Shown in pieces: positions 25,971-35,941 of a stretch of 64,000 nt of DNA. The stretch covers positions 1,830,001 through 1,894,000 of the forward strand of contig NZ_CP097484.1 of NCBI RefSeq assembly GCF_023546765.1, given 5' to 3'. Position 1 is the stretch's first letter. Every line of letters begins with the position of its first letter. The stretch is from Methylobacterium tardum (GTDB lineage: Bacteria; Pseudomonadota; Alphaproteobacteria; Rhizobiales; Beijerinckiaceae). The notes below the pieces were generated by a model. The model worked only from the letters and a program-made list of their open reading frames with translations. It did not search any database and was not told the DNA's origin. Made by a program: the position numbers and the translations under genes.

Positions 25971-27266
25971 TCAGGCGCCGCCGCAGGACTTGGTCTTGGT
26001 GTTGTAGTTGCCGCACTTGAGCTTGACCCAGTCGGCCTCGAGGTCCTTCGAACCCTCGAGCTGCTTCGACCACGCCTCGCCGGGGATCAGGCCCTCGGTC
26101 TTCCACACCACGTCGAACTGGCCGTTCGACTCGATCTCGCCGATGAAGACCGGCTTGGTGATGTGGTGGTTCGGCAGCATCTTCGCGGTGCCGCCGGTGA
26201 GGTTCTTCTGCTCGATGCCCGGCAGCGCGTCGATCACCTTGTCGGGGTCCGTGGTGCCGGCCTTCTCCACCGCCTTCACCCACATGTTGAAGCCGATATA
26301 GTGGGCCTCCATCGGGTCGTTGGTGACGGCCTTCGGGTTCTTCCGGAACGCCTGCCACTTCTTGATGAAGTCCTCGTTCTCCGGCGTCTTGATCGACTCG
26401 AAGTAGTTCCAGGCGGCGAGGTGGCCGACCAGCGGCTTGGCGTCGATGCCGGCGAGCTCCTCCTCGCCCACCGAGAAGGCCACGACCGGGATGTCGGTCG
26501 CCTTGACGCCCTGGTTGCCGAGTTCCTTGTAGAACGGCACGTTGGCGTCGCCGTTGATGGTCGAGACCACGGCGGTCTTCTTGCCGGCCGAGCCGAACGC
26601 CTTGATCTTCGACACCTCCGTCTGCCAGTCCGAGAAGCCGAACGGCGTGTAGTTGATCAGGATGTCCTCATCCTTGACGCCCTTGGACTTGAGGTAGGCT
26701 TCGAGGATCTTGTTGGTCGTGCGCGGGTAGACGTAGTCGGTCCCCTCCAGCACCCAGCGCTTGGCGCCGCCGCCATCCTCCGACATCAGGTAATCCACCG
26801 CCGGGATCGCCTGCTGGTTCGGGGCGGCGCCGGTGTAGAACACGTTCCGCTCGCTCTCCTCGCCCTCGTACTGGACGGGGTAGAACAGGATGTTGTCGAG
26901 TTCCTTGAACACCGGCAGCACCGACTTGCGCGACACGCTGGTCCAGCAGCCGAACACGGCCGCGACCTTGTCCTTGCTGATCAGCTCGCGGGCCTTCTCG
27001 GCGAAGAGCGGCCAGTTCGAGGCCGGATCGACCACCACCGGCTCCAGCTTCTTGCCGAGCACGCCGCCCTTGGCGTTCTGCTCGGCGATGAGCATCAGCA
27101 TCGCGTCCTTGAGGGTGGTCTCGGAGATCGCCATCGTGCCCGAGAGCGAGTGCAGGATGCCGATCTTGATGGTCTCCTGCGCCCGGGCGGCGCCCGCCCC
27201 CAGCGTGCTCATCGCGAGCCCGGCGGCCAGCGCGGCGGCTGACGCCCAAGTTCCAAATGCTTTCAC
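25971..27266 (-). CDS. urtA: urea ABC transporter substrate-binding protein UrtA
   Basis: This is the periplasmic urea receptor, about 431 residues. A signal peptide (WASAAALAAGLAMSTLGAGA, cleaved near ARAQE) precedes IKIGILHSLSGTMAISE, the classic UrtA opening. YPVQYEGEESERNVFYTGA and EAHYIGFNMWVKAVEKAG also match. The start is GTG 27266; the frame continues upstream without a better start. It is the first gene of the urt operon, and the 305-bp AT-richer gap before it should hold the promoter, shared divergently with a Crp/Fnr regulator. Confidence 0.94.
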   Translation of the reverse strand: MKAFGTWASAAALAAGLAMSTLGAGAARAQETIKIGILHSLSGTMAISETTLKDAMLMLIAEQNAKGGVLGKKLEPVVVDPASNWPLFAEKARELISKDKVAAVFGCWTSVSRKSVLPVFKELDNILFYPVQYEGEESERNVFYTGAAPNQQAIPAVDYLMSEDGGGAKRWVLEGTDYVYPRTTNKILEAYLKSKGVKDEDILINYTPFGFSDWQTEVSKIKAFGSAGKKTAVVSTINGDANVPFYKELGNQGVKATDIPVVAFSVGEEELAGIDAKPLVGHLAAWNYFESIKTPENEDFIKKWQAFRKNPKAVTNDPMEAHYIGFNMWVKAVEKAGTTDPDKVIDALPGIEQKNLTGGTAKMLPNHHITKPVFIGEIESNGQFDVVWKTEGLIPGEAWSKQLEGSKDLEADWVKLKCGNYNTKTKSCGGA

Positions 27267-27571
27267 GGCGGTGCCCTTCGTCGTCTTCGTTGAGACGCTG
27301 CGGCCTCGCAATTCATGTGCCACATATTTAGGCAGTCGCCGCCGCGCGACCGTCTCGTGGGGCGGCAGCTGCCTGTCTCGGCGGCGCCGGAGGCACGAAT
27401 CCGGAGCCGCGGGCACCGCGGAACAGGTATCCGGTTGGATCGACTGGCGAAAACTAATCTACCCCATACTGGCCTTCGGTCTGGTGTGAGACAGTGGCGA
27501 TCATCCGCCGGATCGTCGGGCGCGGGTGACTGGGAGATCGCCCGTGCTCCTGCCCGGACCGGGAGCAGCCC
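27267..27571. promoter_or_regulatory. divergent promoter region of urtA and a Crp/Fnr gene
   Basis: A 305-bp gap between divergently transcribed genes. It includes a locally AT-rich segment near 27310-27335 on the urtA side and another near 27445-27475 on the regulator side. No operator could be assigned to a known regulator by eye. Confidence 0.45.
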
Positions 27572-28258
27572 ATGGCTCAGCCGCAGCAATCTGCCGTCCG
27601 CAACCGTCTGCTCGCCGCCCTGGCGCCGGAGGATTTCAGCCGTCTCGCCTCGCAGCTCGAGCCGGTCCCGCTGCCGCTGCACGCGGTGCTGATCGCGCCC
27701 CAGCAGCCGATTGCACAGGCCTACTTCGTCGAGGAGGGGATCGTTTCCCTGGTGGCCGACACATGCGAGGGCCGCATCGAGGTCGGCCTCACCGGACGGG
27801 AAGGCTTCATCGGCGTGCCGATCGCGCTCGGCGCGCAGACCACGCCCCAGACGGCGATCGTGCAGGCCAGCGGCGAGGCTTTGCGCATCGCGGCCGGCGC
27901 GCTGGAGGATGCCCTCGACGCAAGCGCCAGCCTGCGCCGGGTGCTCGGCCGCTACGTGCAGAGCCTGCTCGTGCAGGTAGGGCAGACCGTCTACGCCAAT
28001 GCCGACCTGACCGTCGAGGCGCGGCTCGCCCGGTGGATCCTCATGATCCACGACCGCCTGGAGCAGGACGAGCTGCCCCTGACCCACGAAGTGCTCTCGA
28101 AGATGCTCGGCGTGCGCCGGCCCACCGTGACGACCGCGACCCACCTGCTCGAAGGGGCCAGCATGATCCGGGCGCGGCGCGGACGCATCACGGTGGTCGA
28201 CCGCGAGAAGCTGGAGGATCTGGCGGGCGCCATCTACGGCCCCGCGGGGGCCGTCTAG
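27572..28258 (+). CDS. Crp/Fnr family transcriptional regulator
   Basis: This 228-residue protein has an N-terminal cyclic-nucleotide-binding-like barrel (YFVEEGIVSLVADTCEG, GREGFIGVPIALG) and a C-terminal winged helix (LSKMLGVRRPTVTTATHLLE, then GRITVVDREKLEDLA). It lacks the Fnr cysteine cluster, so direct Fe-S sensing is unlikely. It is divergent from urtA, which makes control of nitrogen-related transport plausible but unproven. Confidence 0.88.
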   Translation: MAQPQQSAVRNRLLAALAPEDFSRLASQLEPVPLPLHAVLIAPQQPIAQAYFVEEGIVSLVADTCEGRIEVGLTGREGFIGVPIALGAQTTPQTAIVQASGEALRIAAGALEDALDASASLRRVLGRYVQSLLVQVGQTVYANADLTVEARLARWILMIHDRLEQDELPLTHEVLSKMLGVRRPTVTTATHLLEGASMIRARRGRITVVDREKLEDLAGAIYGPAGAV

Positions 28259-28316
28259 CGCGCTTCGCCGAAGGAGACGCCGGTTCGGCGCAGGCGTGCC
28301 CGTTCACGCGCGTCTA

Positions 28317-28334
28317 GGGACGCGGACGCGTCCC
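28317..28334. terminator. hairpin between convergent Crp/Fnr and kinase genes
   Basis: GGGACGC (28317-28323) and GCGTCCC (28328-28334) pair around a 4-base loop, midway between two convergent stop codons. Confidence 0.45.
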
Positions 28335-28348
28335 CGTGCGGGCCTGCC

Positions 28349-29083
28349 TCACCGGGCCTCACCCTCCCAGGCCGTCTCGGGATCCTCCGCCACGCTGTGC
28401 CCGACGCGGTCGGTGAGCGGCAGGCGGATCGTGCAGCGCAGCCCGTCCGGCGCGTAGCGCAGACTCGTCTGCGCGCCGAGATCGTAGGCCAGCATGTCCT
28501 CCAGCACGTCCGTGCCGAAGCCCCGCCGGGCCGGTGCTTGCACCCCGCTGCCGCCGGTCTCGGCCCAGTCCAGGGTCAGGACCGGCGGCCCCGGCTCCGC
28601 GTCGGCGACCCGCCACGCGGCGGTGACCCGGCCCTGCGGGAGCGCCAGGGTCCCGTGCTCCACCGCATTGCTCGTCAGCTCGTGCAGCGCCAGCGCCAGG
28701 ACCAGGGCGGCCTTCGGCCGGAGCCGCACCCGCGGCCCGGTGAGCGCGGCCTGCTCGCCCTCGCGCACGAGGTGGAACATCAGCTCGTCGGAGATCAGGG
28801 TGTGCAGGTCGGCATCGCCGAACGCGTCCGTGGCGGCCTGCACGCGCATGACGGCCCCGAACCGGCCGTCGAGATGCGCGACATAAGTTTCGACATCCGC
28901 GGATTGCTCGGCCGAGCGGTGGATGACCGTCCGCATCATCGCCATCGTGTTGCGCATCCCGTGGCGCAGGCTGTCGGGCACGCCGGCCTCGTCGAGCAGC
29001 CGGCGCAAGCGGGCATTGTCGGCCTCCAGAGCGGCGAGGCGCTCCGCCATGTCGCGGGCGGCCAAGTCGCGGGGGTCTGTCAT
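28349..29083 (-). CDS. HWE/HisKA_2-type sensor histidine kinase, soluble
   Basis: This 244-residue protein has a short N-terminal coiled coil, a dimerisation helix with the likely phospho-acceptor His41 (SLRHGMRNTMAMMRTVIHR), and a compact ATPase domain (LALALHELTSNAVEHGTL as N-box, RRGFGTDVLEDML as G-box region). There is no input domain or membrane segment, so it must receive its signal from another protein. It lies between two Crp/Fnr genes. No receiver-domain protein is adjacent. Confidence 0.83.
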   Translation of the reverse strand: MTDPRDLAARDMAERLAALEADNARLRRLLDEAGVPDSLRHGMRNTMAMMRTVIHRSAEQSADVETYVAHLDGRFGAVMRVQAATDAFGDADLHTLISDELMFHLVREGEQAALTGPRVRLRPKAALVLALALHELTSNAVEHGTLALPQGRVTAAWRVADAEPGPPVLTLDWAETGGSGVQAPARRGFGTDVLEDMLAYDLGAQTSLRYAPDGLRCTIRLPLTDRVGHSVAEDPETAWEGEAR

Positions 29084-29140
29084 GCAGGGCCTCTCCGGAT
29101 GTCGTCCAACTGGGCTCAATCGCCGCGATGCGGGCGCGGT

Positions 29141-29881
29141 TCACGCCTGGCGTGCGACGGGGCGGTCGTTCTCCGCCGTCAGGTGAAGGTAGGCGGCGTC
29201 GAAATGCGCGAGCCGGGCCAGGGCCGAAGGATTGTGGATGGTCAGGCGGCGGCTGCGCAGGGTGATCAGCCCCATGCCGCGCAGCTCCTGCAGCGTCCGG
29301 TTGATGTGGACGCTGGTCTGCCCCATCGCGTCGCCGAGGTCGTTCTGCGTGATCGGCATCGGGCAGGTATGTCCGTCCGCGAGGCCGATGGCGGACAGCC
29401 GGGCGTGCAGCTCGCAGAACAGGTGGGCGAGGCGCTCAATGCCGGTGCGGCTGCCGAGGCTGACCGTCCACTCGCGCTGGATCGCCGCGGTGGCCAGCGC
29501 CTCGCGGTGGAAGGCGAGGTCCAGTTGCGGGCTGCGCGCCACGGCCGCCTGGAGCGCGGGCCCGGAGATCTGGCCGAGGAGCACGGGTGTGATCGCCCCG
29601 ATCGTGTGGTCCATCTCGTCGAGGAGGAAGATGTGCGGGTCGCACAGATCGCCCGGCAGGAGCAGCGAGACGATCTGGCGGCGCCCGTTGGCGAATTGCC
29701 GGTAGCGACAGGCCCAGCCGTCGAGAATGACGTTGACGGCGCGCGGGTCGTCGCCCTCGTGGATGATGTCGGTGCGCGCGGCGACCATGCGCTCCGGGCC
29801 GATCGATCCGGCCAAGCACAGCCGGTCCGCCTCCGGGAGATGGACGTAGCGTTCCAGTTTGCGCACGAGCGGATTTGACAC
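29141..29881 (-). CDS. Crp/Fnr family transcriptional regulator
   Basis: This second Crp/Fnr-type protein has 246 residues: a nucleotide-binding-like barrel (IIHEGDDPRAVNVILDGWAC, RRQIVSLLLPGDLCDPHIF) and a winged helix with ITQNDLGDAMGQTSVHINRT, close to the FixK/Crp recognition helix. The GTG at 29881 has GGAGAA about 7 bases upstream and is preferred. It is probably co-transcribed with the kinase, which starts 57 bp further on. Confidence 0.87.
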   Translation of the reverse strand: MSNPLVRKLERYVHLPEADRLCLAGSIGPERMVAARTDIIHEGDDPRAVNVILDGWACRYRQFANGRRQIVSLLLPGDLCDPHIFLLDEMDHTIGAITPVLLGQISGPALQAAVARSPQLDLAFHREALATAAIQREWTVSLGSRTGIERLAHLFCELHARLSAIGLADGHTCPMPITQNDLGDAMGQTSVHINRTLQELRGMGLITLRSRRLTIHNPSALARLAHFDAAYLHLTAENDRPVARQA

Positions 29882-30334
29882 GACTGGTTCTCCGCATTGG
29901 CGTGGGAACAGGAGCCTACATTCAGATCCGGCCAATGAATACTTATACAGATTAGATTATGGTGTCGAAAGGGCTGTTGCAGGACGCAGGCTGATCGATC
30001 CTCCGCCGGCGCGCTCTGCGGTCGGTCCAAGCCGGTCGGTCCAAGCCGGCCGGTCCAAGCCGACGGGCTGTCGGGCTATGACGCTGCCCCGCGGCCGGGC
30101 AAGGCGAAAATGATCCCGCGTGCCGGGCTGGCCGCGGGAGAATGTTCGCGCAGTCTGCCGAAATAAGAACGGCTATGCTTTTGACTTGACGGAAGTCACG
30201 CATCAAAGATTGGCGTGTAAAGACGCCGGCCTGTCAAGCAACGATCGGCCGGCGTCTGGCGTATCGTCTTCTCTCAACAGGCGCCGCCGGGTTCTACCGA
30301 CGCGGTCGCCGCGTCCTGGACGGATTTCGAGATC
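29882..30334. other. intergenic region before livG, with a tandem repeat
   Basis: About 450 bp, partly AT-rich at 29925-29965 and 30165-30215, likely holding divergent promoters for the Crp/Fnr gene and the Liv-type operon. A three-unit 14-bp tandem repeat is inside it. No gene is seen. Confidence 0.5.
30020..30061. repeat. 14-bp tandem repeat, three units
   Basis: GGTCGGTCCAAGCC at 30020-30033 and 30034-30047, then GGCCGGTCCAAGCC at 30048-30061. It is intergenic, with no coding role evident. Confidence 0.85.
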
Positions 30335-31252
30335 ATGCAGCCTGCGCTGCGCCGCGTCCGATCGGGACGGGACAGGAAGGCCGTGCCCCGGCCCGACCAC
30401 CGACTGGCTGCCCGCGCGGGCGGCCAGCCGGCGCCGCGCGGTGCGGCGGACCAGGACCGCCTGAAGCCGGTTCTGTCGGTCGAGGGCCTGTCCCTCGCCT
30501 TCGGCGGGACGGTGGCCTTCGCGGAGATTGATCTCGCGGTCGGCGCGGGGGAGATCCACGCGGTGATCGGGCCGAACGGCGCCGGGAAATCCTCGCTGAT
30601 CAACGCGATCACCGGCCTCTACGCGCCGGGGGCCGGGTGCGTGCGGATCGGAGAGGCCGCCTTCGCCCGGGTCCCGGCGGGGCGGCTCGCCGCGCTCGGC
30701 GTCGCCCGGACCTTCCAGAACCTCGCCCTGTTCGCGGGCCTGAGCGTTCGCGACAACGTCCTGTCGGGGCTCGCCGCGGCGCGGCGGGCCGGGCTCTGGC
30801 CTCAGATCCTGGGCCTGCCGGCGGCCCGGCGTGAGGCGCGGGCGCACCGCGACGCCGCCGAGACGGTGATCGGCCGCCTCGGCCTCGCCGCCGTGGCAGA
30901 CCGACCGGCGGGCAGCCTGCCCTACGGGCTCCAGAAGCGGGTCGAACTCGGCCGGGCCCTGGTGGCTCGGCCGGGTCTCCTGCTCCTCGACGAGCCGATG
31001 GCCGGCATGACGGCCACCGAGAAGGCCGAGATGTCCGGCTTCATCCGGGCGGCGCGGGAGGATTCCGGCGCCGCGATCGTGCTGATCGAGCACGATATCG
31101 GCGTCGTGATGCGCCTCTCCGACCGGGTGACCGTGCTCGACCACGGCCGCCGCATCGCCACCGGCACGCCGGCGGAGGTGCAGGCCGACCCGGCCGTCAT
31201 CGCCGCCTATCTGGGGCTCGCGGATGCCGATGCGGACGCGATGGCCGCATGA
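30335..31252 (+). CDS. LivG-type ABC transporter ATP-binding protein
   Basis: This is an ATPase of a branched-chain amino acid/amide-type importer. Walker A GPNGAGKSS is at residues 79-87, ARTFQNLALFAGLSVRDNVL is typical of LivG, and LLLLDEPMAGMTATEK is Walker B. The first about 45 residues are Arg-rich and unlike the family, so the true start may be the GTG at 30383 or later. It begins a five-gene plus-strand operon; its stop overlaps the next start (ATGA). Confidence 0.88.
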   Translation: MQPALRRVRSGRDRKAVPRPDHRLAARAGGQPAPRGAADQDRLKPVLSVEGLSLAFGGTVAFAEIDLAVGAGEIHAVIGPNGAGKSSLINAITGLYAPGAGCVRIGEAAFARVPAGRLAALGVARTFQNLALFAGLSVRDNVLSGLAAARRAGLWPQILGLPAARREARAHRDAAETVIGRLGLAAVADRPAGSLPYGLQKRVELGRALVARPGLLLLDEPMAGMTATEKAEMSGFIRAAREDSGAAIVLIEHDIGVVMRLSDRVTVLDHGRRIATGTPAEVQADPAVIAAYLGLADADADAMAA

Positions 31253-32142
31253 GCCCGGATCTCGCCTTCCTGGTCGAGGTCGTGGTCGGCGGCCTGCTCT
31301 CGGGCGTCATGTACGCCCTCGTGGCGATCGGCTTCGTGCTGATCTACAAGACCTCGGGCGTGCTGAACTTCGCGCAGGGCGCGATGGTGCTGTTCGCCGC
31401 CCTCACCTTCGTGAGCCTGACCGAGCGCGGCCTGCCCTTCCCGGCGGCACTGGCCGCGACGCTCGCCGTGATGGTGGTGGTCGGGCTCGGCGTGGAGCGC
31501 ACGGTGCTGCGGCCGCTGGTCAACCAGCCGCCGATCACCCTGTTCATGGCGACGCTGGGGGTCGCCTACGTGATCGAGGGCGCGGCCCAGCTCGCCTGGG
31601 GCACCCAGGTCCACGGGCTCGACCTCGGCATCGACGACACGCCGCTCGATCTCGGCGGCGTGCTGGTCAGCCGGTTCGACCTGTTCGCCGCCGCGACCGC
31701 CGGCCTGATGATGGCGCTCCTCTCCGCCTTCTTCCGCTACACCCGCACGGGCCTCGCCTTCCGGGCGGTGGCGGACGATCCGCTGGCCGCCCTCAACACC
31801 GGCCTGCGCCTGCCCCGGATCTGGTCGGCGGTCTGGATCGCCGCCGGGATCGTCGCGCTGGTGGCGGGCCTGCTCTGGGGCGCGCGGCTCGGCGTGCAGT
31901 TCTCCCTGTCGCTGGTGGTGCTGAAGGCGCTGCCGGTCCTGGTTCTCGGCGGCTTCGACTCGATCGCCGGGGCGATCGTGGCCGGGCTGATCGTCGGCGC
32001 GGTGGAGAAGCTGTCGGAGGTCTATCTCGGGCCGGTCATCGGCGGCGGGATCGAGGGCTGGATCGCCTACGTGGCGGCGCTCGGATTCCTGCTGGTGCGG
32101 CCCTCGGGCCTGTTCGGTCTGCGCGCCGTCGAGCGGGTCTGA
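31249..32142 (+). CDS. LivH-type ABC transporter permease
   Basis: This 297-residue inner-membrane permease has about eight hydrophobic segments. GVMYALVAIGFVLIYKTSGV and LNFAQGAMVLFAALTF are classic LivH sequences. It follows livG with an ATGA overlap and precedes the LivM-type permease by 6 bp, so all are one operon. Confidence 0.9.
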   Translation: MSPDLAFLVEVVVGGLLSGVMYALVAIGFVLIYKTSGVLNFAQGAMVLFAALTFVSLTERGLPFPAALAATLAVMVVVGLGVERTVLRPLVNQPPITLFMATLGVAYVIEGAAQLAWGTQVHGLDLGIDDTPLDLGGVLVSRFDLFAAATAGLMMALLSAFFRYTRTGLAFRAVADDPLAALNTGLRLPRIWSAVWIAAGIVALVAGLLWGARLGVQFSLSLVVLKALPVLVLGGFDSIAGAIVAGLIVGAVEKLSEVYLGPVIGGGIEGWIAYVAALGFLLVRPSGLFGLRAVERV

Positions 32143-32148
32143 GCCGCC

Positions 32149-33384
32149 ATGATCGCCCTCCCCCGCGCCGTGCCGCGCCCCCGCCTGTCCGCCGGCGCCC
32201 TCGGCCTCGCCGCCCTGCTGGTCGTGGCCTACGGGATCGTGCCGCGCGTCGGCACGAGCTACCTGTTCGAGGCGCTGCTGACGCCGTTCCTCGCGCTGGC
32301 GCTGGCCGGCCTCGGGCTCAACCTGCTCACCGGCTATGCCGGGCTGCTCTCGCTGGGCTCGGCCGCCTTCATGGCGGTGGGGGCCTACGCGGCCTTCAAC
32401 CTGTCGCTGCGCCTGCCCGGCCTGCCCCTGCCGGCGGCGATCCTGCTCGCCGGCCTCGTCTCCGCCCTCGCCGGGCTGGCGGCGGGCCTGCCGGCGCTGC
32501 GGCTGCGCGGCTTCTACCTCGCGGTCTCGACGCTCGCCGTGCAGTTCTTCGTCGCCTGGGCGCTGAACCGGATCGGCTGGATCTCCAACGACAGCCCCTC
32601 GGGCATCATCACGGCGCCCCGGCTGGTGGTGGCCGGCCTGTCCTTCGACGATCCGCGCGGGCGCTACCTGTTCTCGCTGAGCGCGGTCACGCTGCTGACT
32701 GTCCTCGCGTGGCGCCTCGTGATCGCGCCCACGGGCCGCAACCTCGTGGCGATCCGCGACAACGAGACCGCCGCGCGCCTCGTCGGCGTGAAGGTCGCCC
32801 GGACCAAGCTCCTGGCCTTCGCGGTCTCGTCCTTCGTGATCGGGATCGCCGGGGTGCTGTGGGCCTTCGCGTATCTGCGCACCGTCGAGCCGGCGGGGTT
32901 CAACCTCGACCGCTCCTTCCAGATCCTGTTCATCGTCATCATCGGCGGCCTGGGCACCCTGCGCGGCGCCTTCCTGGGCGCGGGCTTCATCGTGGTGCTG
33001 CCCCTGCTGCTCGCCCGCCTGGGCGCGGCGCTCCTCGGCGACGGCTTCGATTCCGGCACCCTGGAGATGGTCCAGCGCATCGTGCTCGGCGCCCTGATCG
33101 TCGCCGTGCTGATCCGCGAGCCCGCGGGGCTCGCGGCCCTGCTCGACCGGGCCGTGGCCGCCGTCAGGCGATCCGATCGCCTCCGCCGCCGCACCACCCG
33201 GACCCCGTTCGCCGACGGCCAATCGGCTTGCCCCGCGCAACGCCCCGTCATCCCGGGGCCGCGCAGCGGAGCCCGGGATCCAGAGCCGCCGACAGGCCAG
33301 GTCACGGCACCGCCAGTGGTTCTGGATTGCCCGCCTCCGGCTTGCCCCTCCGGGTCCGGGCTCGCCTGCGGCGCCCCGGACTGA
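32149..33384 (+). CDS. LivM-type ABC transporter permease with a repeat-derived tail
   Basis: This permease has about ten hydrophobic segments (LNLLTGYAGLLSLGSAAFMA, IRDNETAARLVGVKVARTKL and IIGGLGTLRGAFLGAGFIV are LivM-like). The family normally ends near residue 345. Here the frame goes on for about 65 residues through an intergenic palindromic element (33243-33389). The tail is Pro/Arg/Gly/Cys-rich, so it is probably not functional. It could reflect insertion of the element into the original stop region. Confidence 0.86.
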   Translation: MIALPRAVPRPRLSAGALGLAALLVVAYGIVPRVGTSYLFEALLTPFLALALAGLGLNLLTGYAGLLSLGSAAFMAVGAYAAFNLSLRLPGLPLPAAILLAGLVSALAGLAAGLPALRLRGFYLAVSTLAVQFFVAWALNRIGWISNDSPSGIITAPRLVVAGLSFDDPRGRYLFSLSAVTLLTVLAWRLVIAPTGRNLVAIRDNETAARLVGVKVARTKLLAFAVSSFVIGIAGVLWAFAYLRTVEPAGFNLDRSFQILFIVIIGGLGTLRGAFLGAGFIVVLPLLLARLGAALLGDGFDSGTLEMVQRIVLGALIVAVLIREPAGLAALLDRAVAAVRRSDRLRRRTTRTPFADGQSACPAQRPVIPGPRSGARDPEPPTGQVTAPPVVLDCPPPACPSGSGLACGAPD

Positions 33385-33389
33385 CGGGG
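33243..33389. repeat. long imperfect inverted repeat overlapping the end of the LivM gene
   Basis: The left arm begins CCCGTCATCCCGGGGCC and runs through GCGGAGCCCGGGATCCAGAG. The right arm has GGTTCTGGAT, then CCGGGCTCGCCTGCGGCGCC and CTGACGGG. The arms are about 40 bases each with small insertions. The end segments match the shorter hairpin at 43122-43165. Confidence 0.75.
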
Positions 33390-33428
33390 TTGGCGCCCGC
33401 CCCCTGCCCGAACAACCACAGGACGCCC

Positions 33429-34792
33429 ATGATGCCGAAGATCCGCCTCCGCGCCGCGCTCCTCGCGGGCGCGATCCTCCTCGCCGGTGCCGCCGGTGCC
33501 GCGACCGCCGACGAGCAGTATTTCCCGCTCCAGAGCTACCGGGTCGGCCCCTACGCGGCCGGCGGGACCGGCTTCTTCGGGGGCTTCATCGACTACCTGA
33601 CCCTGATCAACGCCCGCGACGGCGGCGTGAACGGCGTGAAGCTCACCTGGAGCGAGGGCGAGACCCAGTACGAGGTCGAGCGCGGCGTCGAGGTCTACGA
33701 GCGGCTGAAATCCCGGCCCGGCATCGCCGCCTGGAACCCGCTCTCCGTGGGCATCGCCTACGCGATGATCGACCGGATCACCGCCGACAAGGTGCCGCTG
33801 GTCACGATCAACCACGGCCGCACCGATTCCACCGACGGCCGCGTCTTCCCGTACGTGTTCCCGCTGCTGCTCAACCCCTACAGCGAGACGAGCGGCATCA
33901 TCCAGTATCTCGGCACCCGGGCGGGCGGGCTCGACAAGCTGAAGGGCAAGACCGTCGCGGTGCTCTACCACGGCTCGCCCTACGGCAAGGAGACGATCCC
34001 GATCTACGCGCAGCTCGCCAAGCGCTACGGCTTCACCGTCGAACAGATCGAGGTGCCCCATCCCGGCAACGAGCAGCAGTCGCAATGGCTCACGATCCGG
34101 CGCCTGCGGCCCGACTTCGTGGTGCTGCGCGGCTGGGGCGTGATGAACCCGGTGGCCCTGAAGACCGCCCAGAAGACCGGCTTCCCGGCCGACCGGATCG
34201 TCGGCAACGTCTGGTCGAACTCGGAGGAGGACGTGATCCCGGCGGGCGAGGCCGCCAAGGGCTACGTCGCGATCACCACCCAGGCCTCGGGTACCGCCTA
34301 CCCGGTGATCCAGGAGGTCGTCGGCAAGGTCTACGAGCCCGGCCACGGCAACCTCGCCGACCGGAAACGCATCGGCAGCGTCTACCACAATCTCGGGGTG
34401 CTGAACGGCCTCCTCAACGTCGAGGCGGTGCGGATCGCGCAAACGCGGTTCGGCCACCGGACCCTCACGGGCGACGAGGTCCGCTGGGGCTTCGAGCACC
34501 TGCGCCTCGACGAGGCCCGGGTGGCGGCGCTGGGCGCCAAGGGGCTGTTCCACTCGATCAACGTCACCTGCGCCAACCACGAGGGCGAGGGCCGCGTCAC
34601 CTTCCAGCAATGGGACGGGGCGAAGTGGGCCGTCGTGTCCGACTGGATCGCCCCCGACTGGGCGAGCCTGCGCCCGATCATCGAGGCCTCGCCGACCGCC
34701 TACGCCAAGGAGCACGGCATCACCCCGCGCGACTGCGCGGCCGAGGAGGCCGCCGACAGCCAGGGCGGCCAGCAGGCCGCCGCGGCGGGCCG

Positions 34793-34796
<4 letters not shown>
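33429..34796 (+). CDS. ABC transporter substrate-binding protein (amino acid/amide type)
   Basis: This is a periplasmic type I solute-binding protein, 455 residues, with a signal peptide (IRLRAALLAGAILLAGAAGA, then ATADEQYFP). YRVGPYAAGGTGFFGGFIDY and INARDGGVNGVKL match the HAAT-type binding proteins. The C-terminus is Gln/Ala-rich. It lies within the operon between permease and second ATPase genes. The ligand cannot be fixed; an amino acid, amide or short organic acid is the family range. Confidence 0.88.
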
Positions 34797-35599
<803 letters not shown>

Positions 35600-35631
35600 C
35601 GACCGCGCCGGGGCGGCGCGGGACGGCGCCG

Positions 35632-35853
35632 TCAGCTCTCCCGGTCGGCCCGGCGCAGGGACCAGAGCAGGGTCCCGTTCGCATCGACCAGCCAGAGGGC
35701 GTTGACCGCCTCGTCGCCGACCGTGACCGAGCGGCTGTTGGCCAGCCGCACCGCCTCCTTGGCGTCGACCGCCGTGAGCACCTCGTCGACGATCGGCGCG
35801 CCGATCTCCCCGTCCTCGCCACGAGCCGCCCCGCGCAGGCGATAATCCGGCAT
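35632..35853 (-). CDS. small hypothetical protein
   Basis: This protein of 73 residues is soluble and slightly acidic, with a pattern (DEVLTAVDAKEAVRLANSRS, then LWLVDANGTLLWSLRRA) that suggests a small alpha/beta domain. It is convergent with the LivF gene. The family is not recognised. Confidence 0.65.
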   Translation of the reverse strand: MPDYRLRGAARGEDGEIGAPIVDEVLTAVDAKEAVRLANSRSVTVGDEAVNALWLVDANGTLLWSLRRADRES

Positions 35854-35941
35854 CCGTCCTTCCTCCCGACCGGTCGGCGCCCTGCCGTGGCCCGACCGAC
35901 GGTGCGAAGATAGGCGCCGGCGCCGCGTGTCGAGGGGGGCG

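Noticed and set aside
31207..33240. A 677-codon minus-strand frame
   Set aside because: It is a shadow of the LivH/LivM genes, rich in His, Gln and Gly with no hydrophobic or catalytic pattern.
31224..33428. A plus-strand frame of over 700 codons running ahead of the substrate-binding gene
   Set aside because: It overlaps the two permease genes in another frame. Only the part from 33429 has a signal peptide and a binding-protein fold.
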